Shown here: positions 43,038-55,150 of the stretch, piece by piece
How the letters are laid out: every line of letters starts with the position of its first letter
How positions within the stretch are numbered: position 1 is the first letter of the stretch
Assembly (NCBI GenBank): GCA_029962745.1
Contig: JAPZVO010000022.1
Coordinates: 625,505-689,504, forward strand
Direction: 5' to 3'
Source of the DNA: Echinometra lucunter
Lineage: Eukaryota > Echinodermata > Echinoidea > Camarodonta > Echinometridae
DNA length: 64,000 nt
Notes under the pieces: model-generated
What the model was told of the DNA's origin: nothing
The model's database searches: none
Seen by the model: the letters and a program-made list of their open reading frames with translations, nothing else
Position numbers and translations under genes: made by a program

Positions 43038-46000
43038 TTAACCGCAAACATATTCAATGACTTGGAGGAAACGCTTAGGCCAATGTACATGACGGCCCGA
43101 GCGCGTGATGCGCACCGAGGGCGAATCCTCAGTGGGAGAGTCGCCCGTAGAAGAGCGAGAGGAAGAGGGACCAGACGGCGATTGAGAGGGAGATAGCTCG
43201 CTATCATTCTCGAGCTGCTTTTCCGCAGAAGTCCCAGAAAAAGAACTATCAAGAAATGCAGGCTTGAGGCGGTCAATGCTCACAGTAGAAGATTTCTCAC
43301 CCTTACTGATGACAAAGTACTTAGGGGTACGCCGCAGCACTTTATAGGGGCCCGCATAAGGGGGCTGCAAGGGCTTGGTAACCGCGTCGTGGCGGAGGAA
43401 AACATGAGTACACGTCTCTAAAGACCGGTGAACAAAGCTTGAGCGTGCCTGGGGGCGTGGCGCGGTGGGGGAGAGATCAGACATGTGCCGCCTGAGCCGC
43501 TGCACATAATCAGCAGGGTCAGCACACTGTTGCGAGGCGGGCTCCAGCAGCTGCCCGGGCAAACGGAGAGCAGTACCGTAAACAAGCTCTGAAGAGGAAC
43601 ACCCAATGTCCTCTTTGACGGAGGCGCGAATGCCTAGCAACACTAAAGGCAAAAATTCTCGCCAGCGATTGGGTTCAGCCTGGCTCTTTAACGAAGCTTT
43701 AAGCTGGCGGTGGAAACGCTCCACCATGCCGTTGGCCTGCGGATGATAGGCCGTGGTGGAGACCGAGCGGCTCCCAAGGAGGTTAGCTAAAGCCGTGAAC
43801 AAAGCAGACTGGAATTGGGGGCCACGATCATGGGTGATAGTAGCCGGTGTGCCAAAACGAGAGACCCAGTGCTCAACGAGAGCTACGGCGACGGTCTCCG
43901 CGGTAGCATCGGGGACGGGGATGGCCTCGGGCCATCTAGTAAACCTGTCTATACAAGTCAACAAATACACACAGCCTTTCGAAGGGGGCAAGGGGCCTAC
44001 CAAGTCTATGTGTACGTGGGCGAATCTGGCGTCGGGGTTAGTAAAAGTTCCCAGGGGAGCATGCACATGACGCTGGACTTTAGCACGCTGGCAAGACACA
44101 CAGTTGCGAGCCCACTCCCTGACATCTTTATTGATACCGGGCCAAACAAAACGTGAGGTTACTAACCGCTGAGATGTCCTTATTCCGGGATGAGACAAAT
44201 TGTGGAAAGCATCAAAAACAGCACGCCTGTGCTTGGCTGGGACAAAAGGGCGAGGCGAGCCTGTGGACATGTCACACCACAAATAATCGTCTCCCCCTTG
44301 GAGAAAAACTCTCTCAAAACAGAGAGAGGAAGTGTCTCTGAGGAGCGACGCTAACTCCTCATCTTGCTGCTGGTCGGCGGCAATGAGGCGCTGATCTACC
44401 GACGGGGTAGCCTGAACCGCCGCTAAACCTGCGCGGGATAAAGCATCCGCCACTAGATTATCCCGACCGTGAATATGCCGAATATCTGCCGTAAACTGCG
44501 ACACATAATCAAGCTGTCTAGCTTCGCGTGGAGAGTGGCGATCCGGACATGAATTCAATGCAAATGTAAGAGGTTTGTGATCAGTGAATATGCAAAAATC
44601 ACGCCCTTCCAAAAAATGTCTGAAATGCTTGATAGCGAGGTAAATAGCGAGTAACTCGCGTCCAAAAGTGCTATAGCGTGACTCTGCAGGCTTGAGTCGA
44701 CGAGAAAAGAAAGCTACAGGGTGCCAAACTCCCTGTGAGAATTGCTGCAACACTCCACCCACCGCGGCATCTGAGGCGTCTACCGCCAGGCTGGTCGGCA
44801 GATCAGATGATGGGTGTGTAAGCAAAGTAGTGTCAGCTAGAGCGTCCTTTACATCAGCGAAAGCGGCTTCGCCCTCAGGCCCCCACACGAGCGGCTTACG
44901 TGAACGCTTAGGCTTACTGCGCAGCATATCAGTAAGAGGAGCAAGCAATGCTGCACAGCCGGGCAAGAATCGGCGATAAAAATTGACAAGGCCCAAAAAT
45001 CCGCGGAGCTGGCGCACAGTGGAAGGCTTGGGATAATCGCGAATCACAGCGACCTTCTCCTCGAGAGGGGAAATCCCCTTATCACTAACATTATGCCCGA
45101 GAAAGTCTAGTGAAGCAACGCCAAATTGACACTTAGCCGGATTCAACACAACACCAAACTCTGATAATCGAGCAAAAAGCTGGCGGAGATGGCCTTCATG
45201 TTGCTCGGCATCTTCGCTCGCGACGAGGAGATCATCTATGTAGGCATAGACGAAAGGCAAATCGCGTATCACCATGTCAATGAAACGCTGAAAAGTCTGG
45301 GCTGCATTGCGCAGACCGAACGGCATGCGAGTGAAATTAAATAGGCCGAAAGGTGTTGTAATGGCAGTCTTCTGCACATCGTCCGGATGTACAGGAATTT
45401 GATGATAAGCCCTCACTAAGTCAATCTTTGAGAAAACATGCATGCCATGTAGCTGTATTGCAAAATCATGCAAATGAGGGATAGGGTACCGATCTGGCAC
45501 AGTAACCCGATTCAAGGCGCGGTAGTCGCCGCACGGTCTCCAATCGCCCGACTTCTTAGGGACCATGTGCAGAGGCGAAGACCAACAACTATCCGAGGCC
45601 TCGACGATGCCCAACTCTAAAAGATGATTGAATTCATCTTTGGCAACACGCAGCTTGTCGGGAGCCAAACGTCTCGGCCGCGCAAACACGGGGGCACCCT
45701 TAGTGACTATGCGGTGAGTCACGTCATGCTTGACAGGGCAGTCCTTGTAGATAGGCTGAGTAATGTCGGGGTAATCAGCCAGGATTCTATCATACACAGA
45801 ACCAGGAAGAGAATGCGGAACAGTAATGCCAAAAGTATAAAAATCGGACGCCTCACCTATGACCGACAAACTCGTGATGGAATCTCGAAGTTTATACGCG
45901 CGGAGATCCACCAAGAGGCCGTAATGGTGCAAAAAATCAGCGCCTAAAATAGGCTGCGATACATCCGCTAAAACAAAAATCCATGGAAAGGAACGACGCA

Positions 46001-46250
46001 AGCCAAGGCGCAGGGTCAGTGAACGCTGACCAAATGTGCGAATAAGCGTTTTATTCGCGGCTTGCAACGCGAAGGAAGATACGTGCCGCCTCTCCCCCTT
46101 AGTAGGGGGGAAAACACTGACTGCAGCGCCGGTATCGACCAAAAATCTAGTGCCTGTAACTTGGTCAGCGACATGAAATAAACGACCTACACTAGCTTGA
46201 GTCTGACCAACGAGCCTGGCCGCGGAAACCCGCTGGTCTAGGCGTTTCCC
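43038..46250 (-). CDS. Gypsy pol polyprotein (PR-RT-RNase H-IN), -1 frame to gag
   Basis: About 1070 residues expressed by frameshift from gag. There is no own ATG, and the frame opens at 46289 just after an in-frame TAA (46290-46292). Counting from 46283: retropepsin DTGA at 50-53; reverse transcriptase with YIDD at 348-351; RNase H with a VDASD Asp at 502 and TDHKP at 568; integrase with the HHCC zinc region (~698-731) and catalytic D760, D819 and E855; then a GPY/F-like module (YAGPYKVL). No chromodomain. PR-RT-RH-IN order defines Ty3/gypsy. All key residues are present and there is no internal stop, so the enzyme set looks functional. Confidence 0.95.
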   Translation of the reverse strand, partial: GKRLDQRVSAARLVGQTQASVGRLFHVADQVTGTRFLVDTGAAVSVFPPTKGERRHVSSFALQAANKTLIRTFGQRSLTLRLGLRRSFPWIFVLADVSQPILGADFLHHYGLLVDLRAYKLRDSITSLSVIGEASDFYTFGITVPHSLPGSVYDRILADYPDITQPIYKDCPVKHDVTHRIVTKGAPVFARPRRLAPDKLRVAKDEFNHLLELGIVEASDSCWSSPLHMVPKKSGDWRPCGDYRALNRVTVPDRYPIPHLHDFAIQLHGMHVFSKIDLVRAYHQIPVHPDDVQKTAITTPFGLFNFTRMPFGLRNAAQTFQRFIDMVIRDLPFVYAYIDDLLVASEDAEQHEGHLRQLFARLSEFGVVLNPAKCQFGVASLDFLGHNVSDKGISPLEEKVAVIRDYPKPSTVRQLRGFLGLVNFYRRFLPGCAALLAPLTDMLRSKPKRSRKPLVWGPEGEAAFADVKDALADTTLLTHPSSDLPTSLAVDASDAAVGGVLQQFSQGVWHPVAFFSRRLKPAESRYSTFGRELLAIYLAIKHFRHFLEGRDFCIFTDHKPLTFALNSCPDRHSPREARQLDYVSQFTADIRHIHGRDNLVADALSRAGLAAVQATPSVDQRLIAADQQQDEELASLLRDTSSLCFERVFLQGGDDYLWCDMSTGSPRPFVPAKHRRAVFDAFHNLSHPGIRTSQRLVTSRFVWPGINKDVREWARNCVSCQRAKVQRHVHAPLGTFTNPDARFAHVHIDLVGPLPPSKGCVYLLTCIDRFTRWPEAIPVPDATAETVAVALVEHWVSRFGTPATITHDRGPQFQSALFTALANLLGSRSVSTTAYHPQANGMVERFHRQLKASLKSQAEPNRWREFLPLVLLGIRASVKEDIGCSSSELVYGTALRLPGQLLEPASQQCADPADYVQRLRRHMSDLSPTAPRPQARSSFVHRSLETCTHVFLRHDAVTKPLQPPYAGPYKVLRRTPKYFVISKGEKSSTVSIDRLKPAFLDSSFSGTSAEKQLENDSELSPSQSPSGPSSSRSSTGDSPTEDSPSVRITRSGRHVHWPKRFLQVIEYVCG
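46202..46250 (-). promoter_or_regulatory. Predicted -1 ribosomal frameshift signal (gag/pol)
   Basis: On the minus strand GGGAAAC (46244-46250) lies in frame as G-GGA-AAC, an X-XXY-YYZ heptamer. Five bases on, GACCA can pair with TGGTC around an inner GCGG/CCGC hairpin. GCCT/AGGC offers an alternative or pseudoknotted pairing. Pol begins in the -1 frame exactly here. Confidence 0.8.
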
Positions 46251-47161
46251 GATGAAACGCTGGCAATTTGCTCGAACGAACACGGCGGCTTACATTTGTG
46301 AGCTTTCTGGCCATATTGTAAATGGTACCAGCACAAACCCGGAACTGGCTCTTCCCCTTCAGCGGGGGCGCTGCCGTCGCTCGTCGGAGGAGCCGGCTCA
46401 GCCTTGCCTCCGCTCGCGGCCCGTCGGCGGGCGCTGGAGCTGCGACTACGCTCACGAATCTGCCCCTGCATGGAACGGACCTGCTTGGCAAGGCGAGCAA
46501 TCTCTGCTTTCAAATCGGAAATGGCGGTTTCAAAAACTGGACCAGGGGTTGTAGTCGCTACGGGGGGCGGCATTTGCGAGCTCTGGACCGTGGGCACTGG
46601 GACCTCCATTACCCGGTCCGCCAATTCCGCCAGTTGCTCATTCGATAGGGCGCTACTCGCAGTGGCTAGGATTAACTGCACATTAGCGGGGAGTCGCTGC
46701 ACAAACAGCTGCTTAAGAATACCTTGGCCTAACTTGCGTTCGCCTAAAAGCTGCTGCATCTTACGTAAAAGCTGACTGGGTTTCCTATCGCCCAACTCCT
46801 CCTCGGTCAAAAGGAGGTGCAGCCGACGCTGCTCGGACTCCGATGTCCGTCGGATAAGCTCGGTCTTTAGAGTTTCGTACGGATTATCTGCTGGGGGTGC
46901 AAGGAGGAGGTCACGCACCTCCTGTGCCAACTCGGGCTGAAGAGCGGATACCACATGCATGAATTTGGTTTTGGATTGTTGAATCCTTTTGGTCATGAAC
47001 TGCGCTTCAATCTGGAGGAACCAGATCTCAGGATCCGCGGGCCAAAATGGAGGCAATTTCAAGTTTACGTGCCCCATAACCTGGGACTGGGTCTGGCTAT
47101 TGTTCTCGCCCACCGAGTCAAACCCAGCTCCAGCTGTTTTAACCTCGTTTTCAACTGACAT
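46238..47161 (-). CDS. Gypsy gag polyprotein
   Basis: 307 residues from the ATG at 47159-47161 (context GCCATG, preferable to a GTG nine codons upstream). It forms the particle that packages element RNA. The N-terminal two thirds resemble a retrotransposon capsid domain (WFLQIEAQF, then [16 protein letters not shown] and QLFVQRLP). A zinc knuckle of CHCC type lies at C277, H280, C290 and C294. The stop TAG at 46238-46240 is two codons after a slippery heptamer. Confidence 0.92.
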   Translation of the reverse strand: MSVENEVKTAGAGFDSVGENNSQTQSQVMGHVNLKLPPFWPADPEIWFLQIEAQFMTKRIQQSKTKFMHVVSALQPELAQEVRDLLLAPPADNPYETLKTELIRRTSESEQRRLHLLLTEEELGDRKPSQLLRKMQQLLGERKLGQGILKQLFVQRLPANVQLILATASSALSNEQLAELADRVMEVPVPTVQSSQMPPPVATTTPGPVFETAISDLKAEIARLAKQVRSMQGQIRERSRSSSARRRAASGGKAEPAPPTSDGSAPAEGEEPVPGLCWYHLQYGQKAHKCKPPCSFEQIASVSSGNA

Positions 47162-47423
47162 GGCGTAAGAAATGAGGAGCTGATGCACTAAAGGGTTAGG
47201 CCTTTAGGCCTAGAATTCTAATCAGTAGGCTGGCCTAGTTCTAGACTCTAGTCCAAAAAGAAATAGAATTTAAAATCAAACCAAAAGTCGCGGCAGGTCA
47301 ATGGCGATGCAATCAGGTATCACAACACATTCACAGCGTAAATACTATCAAATAGACTAACTGTTAGGCCTAGCTAGGCTAGACTAACTAACGATCACAA
47401 CTTGATGTTTCCCCTCTTTCAAG

Positions 47424-47441
47424 ATCACGTCGGGGTCACCA
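47424..47441 (-). promoter_or_regulatory. Primer binding site, tRNA-Trp type
   Basis: TGGTGACCCCGACGTGAT on the minus strand, one base from the 5' LTR, is an 18-base complement to the 3' end (with CCA) of animal tRNA-Trp as I know it. Confidence 0.8.
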
Positions 47442-47442
47442 G

Positions 47443-49615
47443 TTTAACGAGCTACCCCTGAGGGGGTCAGGACATGTTACTAAAAATAAATAAATTGTAT
47501 GGGATGTCTATGATAAAAAAAATAAGGATACAAAAAAAATAGCCGAAACGAAATAAAACAAAAGCGAACTACAAGGTATAAAGTCCTCTTCTCAGGATCT
47601 CGTTATTTTATTAATAATATCAAGGAGAATCAACACATCAAATTGTGATCGCAGTAGATTCTAGATCCAATCTAGATCAAGTAAATTGTATTTTTACAAT
47701 CATGAAATTAATAGGCTAAGATGGTCTATTTCTATAGCGAAAGACCGCCGCTAGTTACCAATCAAGAAATACAAGAACGATAATAAAGTGGTCTATTTCT
47801 ATAGCGAAAGACCGCCGCTATTTAGAATTACTTACAAAAGTTGTGCCAAGGGAAAAGAAATAATATTCCAGGTATTAAAAATCCGATTGTTTGATCCCAA
47901 ACGTTAAATGTCCGAAACCAAGGCGAATTAGTCGTGGAGAGCGAATTGAGAAAGACGAAAGTCCGGTGTGAAGACAGATGACGAAGAACTCGAGGATTCG
48001 ATGATCGAGGTTGACGATTACGATGATGCCAATGTTCGACTTCGACTAAAGTTCGACGATGAGGTTGACGAAGAAGATAATGACAATGTTCGACTTCGAT
48101 GTCGTTGATCGAATAAAGTTAAATTCGATGAGGTTGACAAAGAAGATAATGACAATGTTCGGCTTCGATGTCGTTGATCGAATAAAGTTAAATTCGATGA
48201 GGTTGACGAAGAAGATAATGACAATGTTCTACTTCGATGTCGTTGATCGAATAAAGTTAAACTCGATGAGGTTGACGAAGAAGATAATGACAATGTTCGA
48301 CTTCGATGTAGTTGATCGAATAAAGTTAAATTCGATGAGATTGACGAAGAAGATATTGACAATGTTCGACTTCGATGTCGTTGATCGAATAAAGTTCGAC
48401 GGTGAGGTTGACGAAGAAGATAATGACAATGTTCGACTTCGATGTAGTTGATCGAATAAAGTTAAATTCGATGAGATTGACGAAGAAGATACTGACAATG
48501 TTCGACTTCGATGTCGTTGATCGAATAAAGTTAAATTCGATGAGATTGACAAAGAAGATAATGACAATGTTCGACTTCGATGTCGTTGATCGAATAAAGT
48601 TCGACGGTGAGGTTGACGAAGAAGAATAAGATAATGTCCGATGTCGGGGAGCTCTAAAGCTCTATGATGACGAGTAAGACATTGTTCGATGATGAGAAAA
48701 CGATTACTAAGAAGAGCAGTCGAAATTCAAGTCCATCGCTCAATAAGAAACTAGACCTCTAGATCTAGTTCAAAGTAAATAGATCAAAATGGTTGGCGAA
48801 ATAAATCCATGAAATGACGTTAGATGATATCGTTCTCAAATGGACAAGCGAGCTCAGTGCATTGAGCGAAGCTATCAAGGCGAAGAAAAATTAATGAAAA
48901 GAGCTAAGACTAAGAGCAGAGCCCTTGTTGACCTCACGCTAATTCTCGAACTTCTCAACTTCTGTTGATCATTTCAAACAATCCGCCAAATTTTCTACCA
49001 AACAAGACTTTAGTCCAATCAGATTGGTGTAAAACGCACCAATCAGAAAGCTAAAAATATCTGACCAATCACAGCCAAGCAATACAGAAAGGAAAAATGT
49101 CCGAGAAGGACTAAAATGTGTTTGTTATTCATCAAAAATCTATCCATATAAAAAGACTGTGATTGCTAGCCAGAAATCTAGAATAAGACTAAGGACAATA
49201 ATTTAAAAATCTCTCCATCTAATACAATTTCTTAAAGAAACAAATGGATTACTACGAATTACAAGCATAAAATTACCTCCAAAAGATGATTTAGCACACC
49301 AGGAACGTACATCGCTACCGCAACCACCGCCAGTCAAGGAAATGTCAAAAGAAAGGAATGCGCGCATCCAAAAAAATGGGCACGCGCGTGCGCGTGGCGA
49401 GAAACAACAAAGAGTCACGTGGACCTAAAAAGGTCACGTACAGAGCGTGGGAGAATTTTATTGTTTGTAAACAAAGGAGCTGAAGGAGAATAAAAGGTCC
49501 TAAGACTTAAATGGTTGCGCTTACGGAATTAAAACCAAAATGAGCCTTATTTACAAGTCTAACTAAACTGCAATATTATTTAACAAACAGACCACAGCTA
49601 ACATGAGCTGCTACA
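47443..49615 (-). repeat. 5' LTR of gypsy element (2173 bp)
   Basis: Matches the 3' LTR throughout the stretches I compared. The two extra bases are one G in a GGGG run (near 48650) and one A in an A-run (near 49375). The minisatellite occupies 48048-48632. Element transcription should start in this LTR on the minus strand. Confidence 0.93.
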
Positions 49616-52147
49616 AATGCCAATTTGTTGTTTCATTATTTTGCTGTTTATTTGAAATAAATGTGTTTGAACTGAAATGAACTGAACTGAACTATTAATA
49701 CAGTCAGAACATACAGAATATCGCGGGGTTGTTCGGTCAAACTACATTGGTTTTTGACGTAGGTTTATATAACAAACATTTGGATACAGACATGCAACTT
49801 ATTACGTTGACATCAGCTAAATGATCAGAGAGAGGAGGGCATTGTAGAGAGAGAGAGAGAGAGAGAGAAGAGGCCTGTTTACAACACGGGAGAGCAGGAT
49901 GGGAGGGAATGATACAAGACAGAAAGATATATAGCTATCTGTCCATTTAAATAAAAAGGGAGAGATAGAAAGCGACAGGAAAAGGCGCGCGGCAGGAAAG
50001 CAGAACTAGCTAAGAAGGAGGAGCATAATAAGATGAAAGAGTGAGAGGAGGAAACGGAGGGAGACAACTGGAGAGAAAAATAGAGACAGGGAGAAAGAGG
50101 GCGAGAGAGAGAGAGAGAGATGAAAGGGTGGGGGGGGGGGGTGTGACAGAGAAGAGACACATGAATGAGCTCCGCGGAAAGATCCGCACGTAATTCTTTG
50201 TGAAGATGGCGCAATAATTACCACAAATGCACAAGCTGACGAGAAATCACAGTCATGTTCAAGTGGTGCGTGAAGCCAATCTAACTCTCATTTACTTCTA
50301 GCCTCCTTCGAATAAAAATCTGATAAACAGGACGACGGCGATTTTTTTTCCCGCGGAATGGTTTGCTCATATCCCAGTCACAATCACTGACGACATCGAC
50401 ATCCGATCGACCGCAGACGACAAACCGTACAAATAATACATTACGGCGAATGGCCGAGAATCTAACGATACTCTCTATAGTCGAACTGGCTGTGTGACGG
50501 GTGAACAAGGCTGCCTGAAGAAAAATAAGCAAATTACTGAGAAACTCTAAACTGTAGATAATTGTTCTTTCATATTTTCTTCTTAATTTCATGAGTTTTC
50601 AGATGGAACGTAAAGAAAAGCTAATAATAAATGAACTCGGAATCGCATAACGGCGAATGGCCAAGAATCTGACGATACATGTCTATAGTGGAATTGGCTG
50701 TGTGACGGGGCTATAAGGTTGCCTGAACAAAATAAACAAATAACTGAGAAATTCTTAACGCTAGGTAATTGTCTTTTCATCATTTTTGTTTATTTTACGA
50801 GTTTTAGATTGAACGAAAAGAAAAGCTAATAATAAATGAACTCGGAATAGTCGTTATGCATTACTAGTATATTGTCATGTGATTTTGGGTCAGATCTTTT
50901 GGAAAACTTGGAGAGAAGGGCACTCTCCACCACGTAAAGAAACGTGACAAAAATCAATCTTTAACTACTTGTTAAATCATATAAAACAGAAATGAGAGTT
51001 CAATTTCGTCATAATGCAGGAACCGATTTTTTTCAGGTACAAGTTTTATCACTACTATACCATCTAATGCTAAATATTCATAGTCAGTTTTTTTTCATCC
51101 ATGCTCAGTAGCCCACAGGTGATTAAAGAAGACATCAGAATTGGTGCATTTCACATTTGAATCGTTTTATTTCAAACGTATAACATTTAATTAACAATAT
51201 TTTAAATTTAGTTCTTAAAACATGTTTACATGTGGAATTTTTATGAGGCATCACTCTTATAAAAGGCATTTATCATAGAATACAATATTTTTGATACATG
51301 AAAATTCGACGTACAGTTAAGAAGCCAATCTTCTTTATCAAGCAATTACCTCTTCCCTATAATCATTCCATACATATTTCATTAAAATAGTTTCTTAATC
51401 ATTGATAAAATGAAAGAGAGAAATATTTGCTAGGCGTTTGAATAACCGATCTGGCTGATAAGAGCTAGTAGAAAATCGCACTGAACCAACATGGCTAAAT
51501 GGTGTGGACACTAGCTGCTCTTAATTATCATAGGTTCAAATATTGAAAATGCCAATTCTCAGGGCTATTTCTTGTGACAGGACTATAATGGACCGATTAA
51601 ATGATAGACATATTAGTCATACACAGTAAGAAGCCCAATGAGGGCCAATGGAAGTACATATCATATAAAATGACTAAGACATTTCAATACACATTTAAAA
51701 TATCACTAGAAATTGAAGCAGAAAGAAAACAGGTAAGATATGTGACGAGTAAAACTGTGAGAGTACTAAAGGTTTGACAATTATTTCAAAAATGAAATTC
51801 TGAGTACTTTGAAACTAAATTGGTGGTTTTAAAGGTAGAGTGTAGAAAAATTTTATCTGCTGACATCCTACAGCTAAAAATCACAATTTCTCTAGATTTG
51901 GAGTGGAAATCCACGTTACAAATAGTGGAATTAACTCTTAACAGAGTAATTCTATCAGTATGAGTGAATCTACTTTAATTTAGAGTGGATTCAACTCCAG
52001 CAACAAAGTGAGCCCTTTTTTATGACTCTTAACCCAGTGATTACTGGTAACGGGTGACGCTGCATGCATTAAAGGTGAATGAAACCTTGGGGAAATATCC
52101 ACTTTAATGAAAAGAGAGGATAGAGAGAAGCAGGAAATCGGTTACGA
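49616..52147. repeat. Duplicated flank, copy 1
   Basis: Aligns end to end with 61483-64000, with scattered substitutions and many 1-4-base indels. It begins with a LINE-like tail (AATAAATGTGTTTGAACTG, then GAACT pentamers to ~49690), then GA-rich DNA, a G-run and AT-rich unique sequence. No gene is supported in it. Confidence 0.92.
50441..50848. repeat. ~207-bp tandem duplication inside the flank
   Basis: Two units start CGGCGAATGGCC at about 50444 and 50651. Each ends with AGCTAATAATAAATGAACTC. The same two-unit structure is at 62310-62718, so it predates the larger duplication. Confidence 0.85.
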
Positions 52148-52629
52148 AATGAGAAAGTTGTGAAAGTTTGAAAAGTCTCGATTTACTTTCTATGGCGATC
52201 CTCAAATTGGCAATGTTGCTTCAAAATGGCAGGTTTAGAAGGACAACTCTCAATATGTTTTGTACACAAAATTTCGTATTTTTCCATTAACTCTACAAAG
52301 GTGCTGCTTGTATCTTTGTGAACTCAACGATTATGTTGTGTCAAATACATTTTCCAGTGATATATCTTGAGGTAAGAAGGAGACAAGCTGCACCTTAAGC
52401 ATGTTAAGAAATAATGATTTCGATTGAACTTTTTTTCAAAAATTGCTTCTTTCTCTCCTCTCTTCTTATTGAAATTGCTTTTTCCATAGGGTTTTATTCT
52501 CCTTTAAGCCTGTATGGGAACACGGATGCTACTAGTAGCATCCATGATGGGAATGAGAGATTTCAGTCATCACTGCGTTATGAGACAGTGAATTGAGACT
52601 CCGGAGTCCGGGGGGGGGGGGGGGGGGGT

Positions 52630-52796
52630 GGGGTGTTTCATAAAGCTGTTCGTAAGTTACGAACGACTTTACGCACGACTGGTGATACTTTCTTATGCTA
52701 CATGTAAATGAATGAGTAACTGATTAGCACCCAAGAACATGTTCCAGTCGTTCGTAAAGTCGTTCGTAACTTACGAACAGCTTTATGAAACACCCC
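52630..52796. mobile_element. Hairpin MITE, TIR GGGGTGTTTCATAAAG
   Basis: A 167-bp foldback with inverted arms of about 55 bases and one mismatch: GGGGTGTTTCATAAAGCTGT, then TCGTAAGTTACGAACGAC. A G-run adjoins the left end. No coding capacity. A transcript would form a long near-perfect stem. Confidence 0.9.
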
Positions 52797-52976
52797 GGAT
52801 CCGTAGAATTAGAGAGTGTAAAAAGAATTATCATCAATTCCGAATAGTGAGAATTCTATTTCTACGGGCAGAGGAGCGATAACAGATGGATTTGGTACCA
52901 CTTTCATCGTCAATACACTGATCTTGCTTTCTGCAACCTTTTGGAATGATACTTCCAAGATGTATTGATGTTGAAC

Positions 52977-53172
52977 ATACACTCTAAAAAAGGATTGATC
53001 AAAATAACCAATATGTTGGTGAATATATGCCCGACAAAAAATATTGGTGAAAATTTTCCAAATTATTGGCCAAAATGTACCAAAGTTTTGGTTGATTTTT
53101 ACCAATTTTTTGAGTCGGACGCATATACACCAATACATTGGGTATTTTGACCAATCCTTTTTTAGAGTGTAT
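52977..53172. mobile_element. Hairpin MITE, TIR ATACACTCTAAAAAAGGATT
   Basis: A 196-bp element with inverted arms of about 58 bases. The arms carry several substitutions but their first 20 bases are identical. It lies 180 bases from the previous MITE. Confidence 0.88.
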
Positions 53173-55150
53173 CTTTGGAATACATGTTGATAATTCACAA
53201 CGATTCGCTTTTTAAGCACGCCCCACATTATGCACACTATACAATCTATCTGCGATATGATTTTGGAAAAGTCATAGTTATAAAATATGATATGAAAATG
53301 GAACACCTCGATGATCAAAGATGTGAAGAGTCGTATGAATACTGAAATTGAAATTCCGGGTTTATTTTGTGCTTCCTTGCAGGGAGGAAAGTGAAATCAA
53401 TTCCGAATTTTAGTGACGGAATAGCAATCTTGCAATTATTACAATTCAAAGCCGATTTTCCCTTTACTCCAACTAAAAGGTTTTATAGTAAACATTCATA
53501 TCGATTTTACCATTCCTGCCTCCATCACGATCTTCAGACTGCTAATTTTGTTTGTTTATTTTTAATATTTAATGCAAATACAATTTCCTCTAATATCAGG
53601 TAGCAGTCGACATGGTCGAATCATACCATGTGCGGTGACTTTCACTTGCACCGATTTGGAGCTCTGAATACACTTTCCCCCCAGATGCATACATATATAT
53701 ATATCAGTCATTTTGCAGATCCGAAAACTACTATCACTATTGAAACTATAATCCCACTAAAATGTAATTCAGATTGATTGAAAAGAGAAACGATAAAAGG
53801 TAAGAGTGTAATAGTAAGATTTGGGTCGTAGTTTCGGACAGGTTTTGCAAACAGGATTAGATGCAGGAAAACAATTGAATAATATGAAATGAAAGAGGAT
53901 TACGATAAGGAATCGAAATGAAATATAGGCTGGTAGAAAAAAAAGTAAATCAAAGAATGCATTGAATTCGCGTTGACCCCAATTCCATGAAAATGCTTAT
54001 TGGTTTAGGCAATGAAACTTTTTTTTATGGGGGCCAATATTTTCCACGTTCCACTTATGGTTCTTGCTTTCATTTGAAGTTGATGTCCAAAACACATTAC
54101 AGAGATACTTTGGTTACGCTCTCCGAGGTGCTGAATACTATACCGTTACAGTTTCCAAAGCGTCCCCGGCGTTGCAACGCGATATGAATTTTCATGGCAC
54201 AATCCAAATGTTCTGCTGCGTGACCAGAATTCAAATATGAACAAAAAATACTGTCATTTCAATGGTTTTTGAGATCTGATCCGTCTCACTGATATCAAAC
54301 ACCAGCATACTCAGAGAAAACAGTGACGGATTCAGAATCCGGGGGGGGGGGGGTAGACCAATGCCTTGATTGTGTCTCACATACCCCCCCCCCCCCCGAG
54401 AGAGAAAGAGGAGAGAGAGAGAGAGCGAGAGAGAGAGAGGGGGAGAGAGAGATTTACTAAATAAAAAACGAAATTCTTTCCATTTTCCTTTGTTATTTTT
54501 AATCAGAATCTTTTTTTTCTTTCCCCAAATCACTGTCAAACGAATTATATAAACAAACAGCAAATCAATAACAGAATGTTTGGTAGGCCTACTGCAGAAT
54601 CGGGGAATGGGGTCAAGAACAGATTTAATAACTCATTTCGCATTGCATTCATCAGAGTATACCGAAAGAGCATTTTGCCGTTCCCCTATCATGCCTATGG
54701 TTTCAGGTAATATTATTTGATTTCGGCTACCTTTTCATTCTTTCCATGTTATATTCTGATGAGTGAAAGTCAAAAATCTTTAGTATATGCGTTCTTGATG
54801 CCAATATCCGAAAAACAACAGCAATAGGTGTCATTAAGATTATGACTCTTCCGCCCCTCCCATCTGTTTTTCTATATAGATGTGCCACTGTGTGATTAAG
54901 ACAAACATTCATATAGGTGGGAAAGATAGCAGCATTTCTTAAAAATACAAAATGATTGTTTTCATAAGATCTTCTGCATTAAATACTTGACAGTGTTGCT
55001 TCGAATCGATTCTGTTCCTTCAACTTGGTTTTGTGACCATTCCTACTCACCGAGGAACACACTTCCGTGTAAATGCAGAGCGAAGTCAAAATCAATCCAC
55101 GGAAAGGAGAAAAGTCTATAGGCAATTACCTCACTGAGCTTGGTAATTTG
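53173..55150. other. Intergenic between MITEs and the class A GPCR
   Basis: Contains C- and G-runs at about 54343-54355 and 54386-54398 next to a GA tract (54400-54450). The phrase CGGATTCAGAATCCGGGGG (54330) is of the kind found beside other G-runs. It should include the receptor's 3' UTR. I saw no convincing canonical poly-A hexamer close to the stop. Confidence 0.45.

Larger units (their letters stand above)
40352..49615 (-). mobile_element. Ty3/gypsy LTR retrotransposon, apparently intact
   Basis: The element is 9264 bp and reads on the minus strand: 5' LTR (right), primer site, gag, pol (protease, RT, RNase H, integrase), polypurine tract, 3' LTR (left). Target duplication AATG is at 40348-40351 and 49616-49619. 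The two LTRs differ by two single-base length changes that I can see. All catalytic motifs are present and there is no envelope-like frame, so this is a retrotransposon rather than an errantivirus type. It inserted just upstream of a truncated LINE tail. The empty site is preserved at 61483-61490. Confidence 0.95.

Noticed and set aside
43753..44979. Plus-strand frames of 60-113 codons opposite pol
   Set aside because: Shadows of the gypsy pol gene on the other strand.
40352..49615. Endogenous retrovirus with envelope
   Set aside because: There is no third large frame after pol. Only a short untranslated region with 60-bp repeats separates pol from the LTR.
50281..50592. 103-codon frame, also present at 62168-62461
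   Set aside because: The two copies differ by frame-changing indels nearby, it overlaps a tandem duplication, and there is no family motif.
52809..53318. 169-codon frame on the minus strand
   Set aside because: Its middle is a MITE and it has no recognisable domain or splice support.
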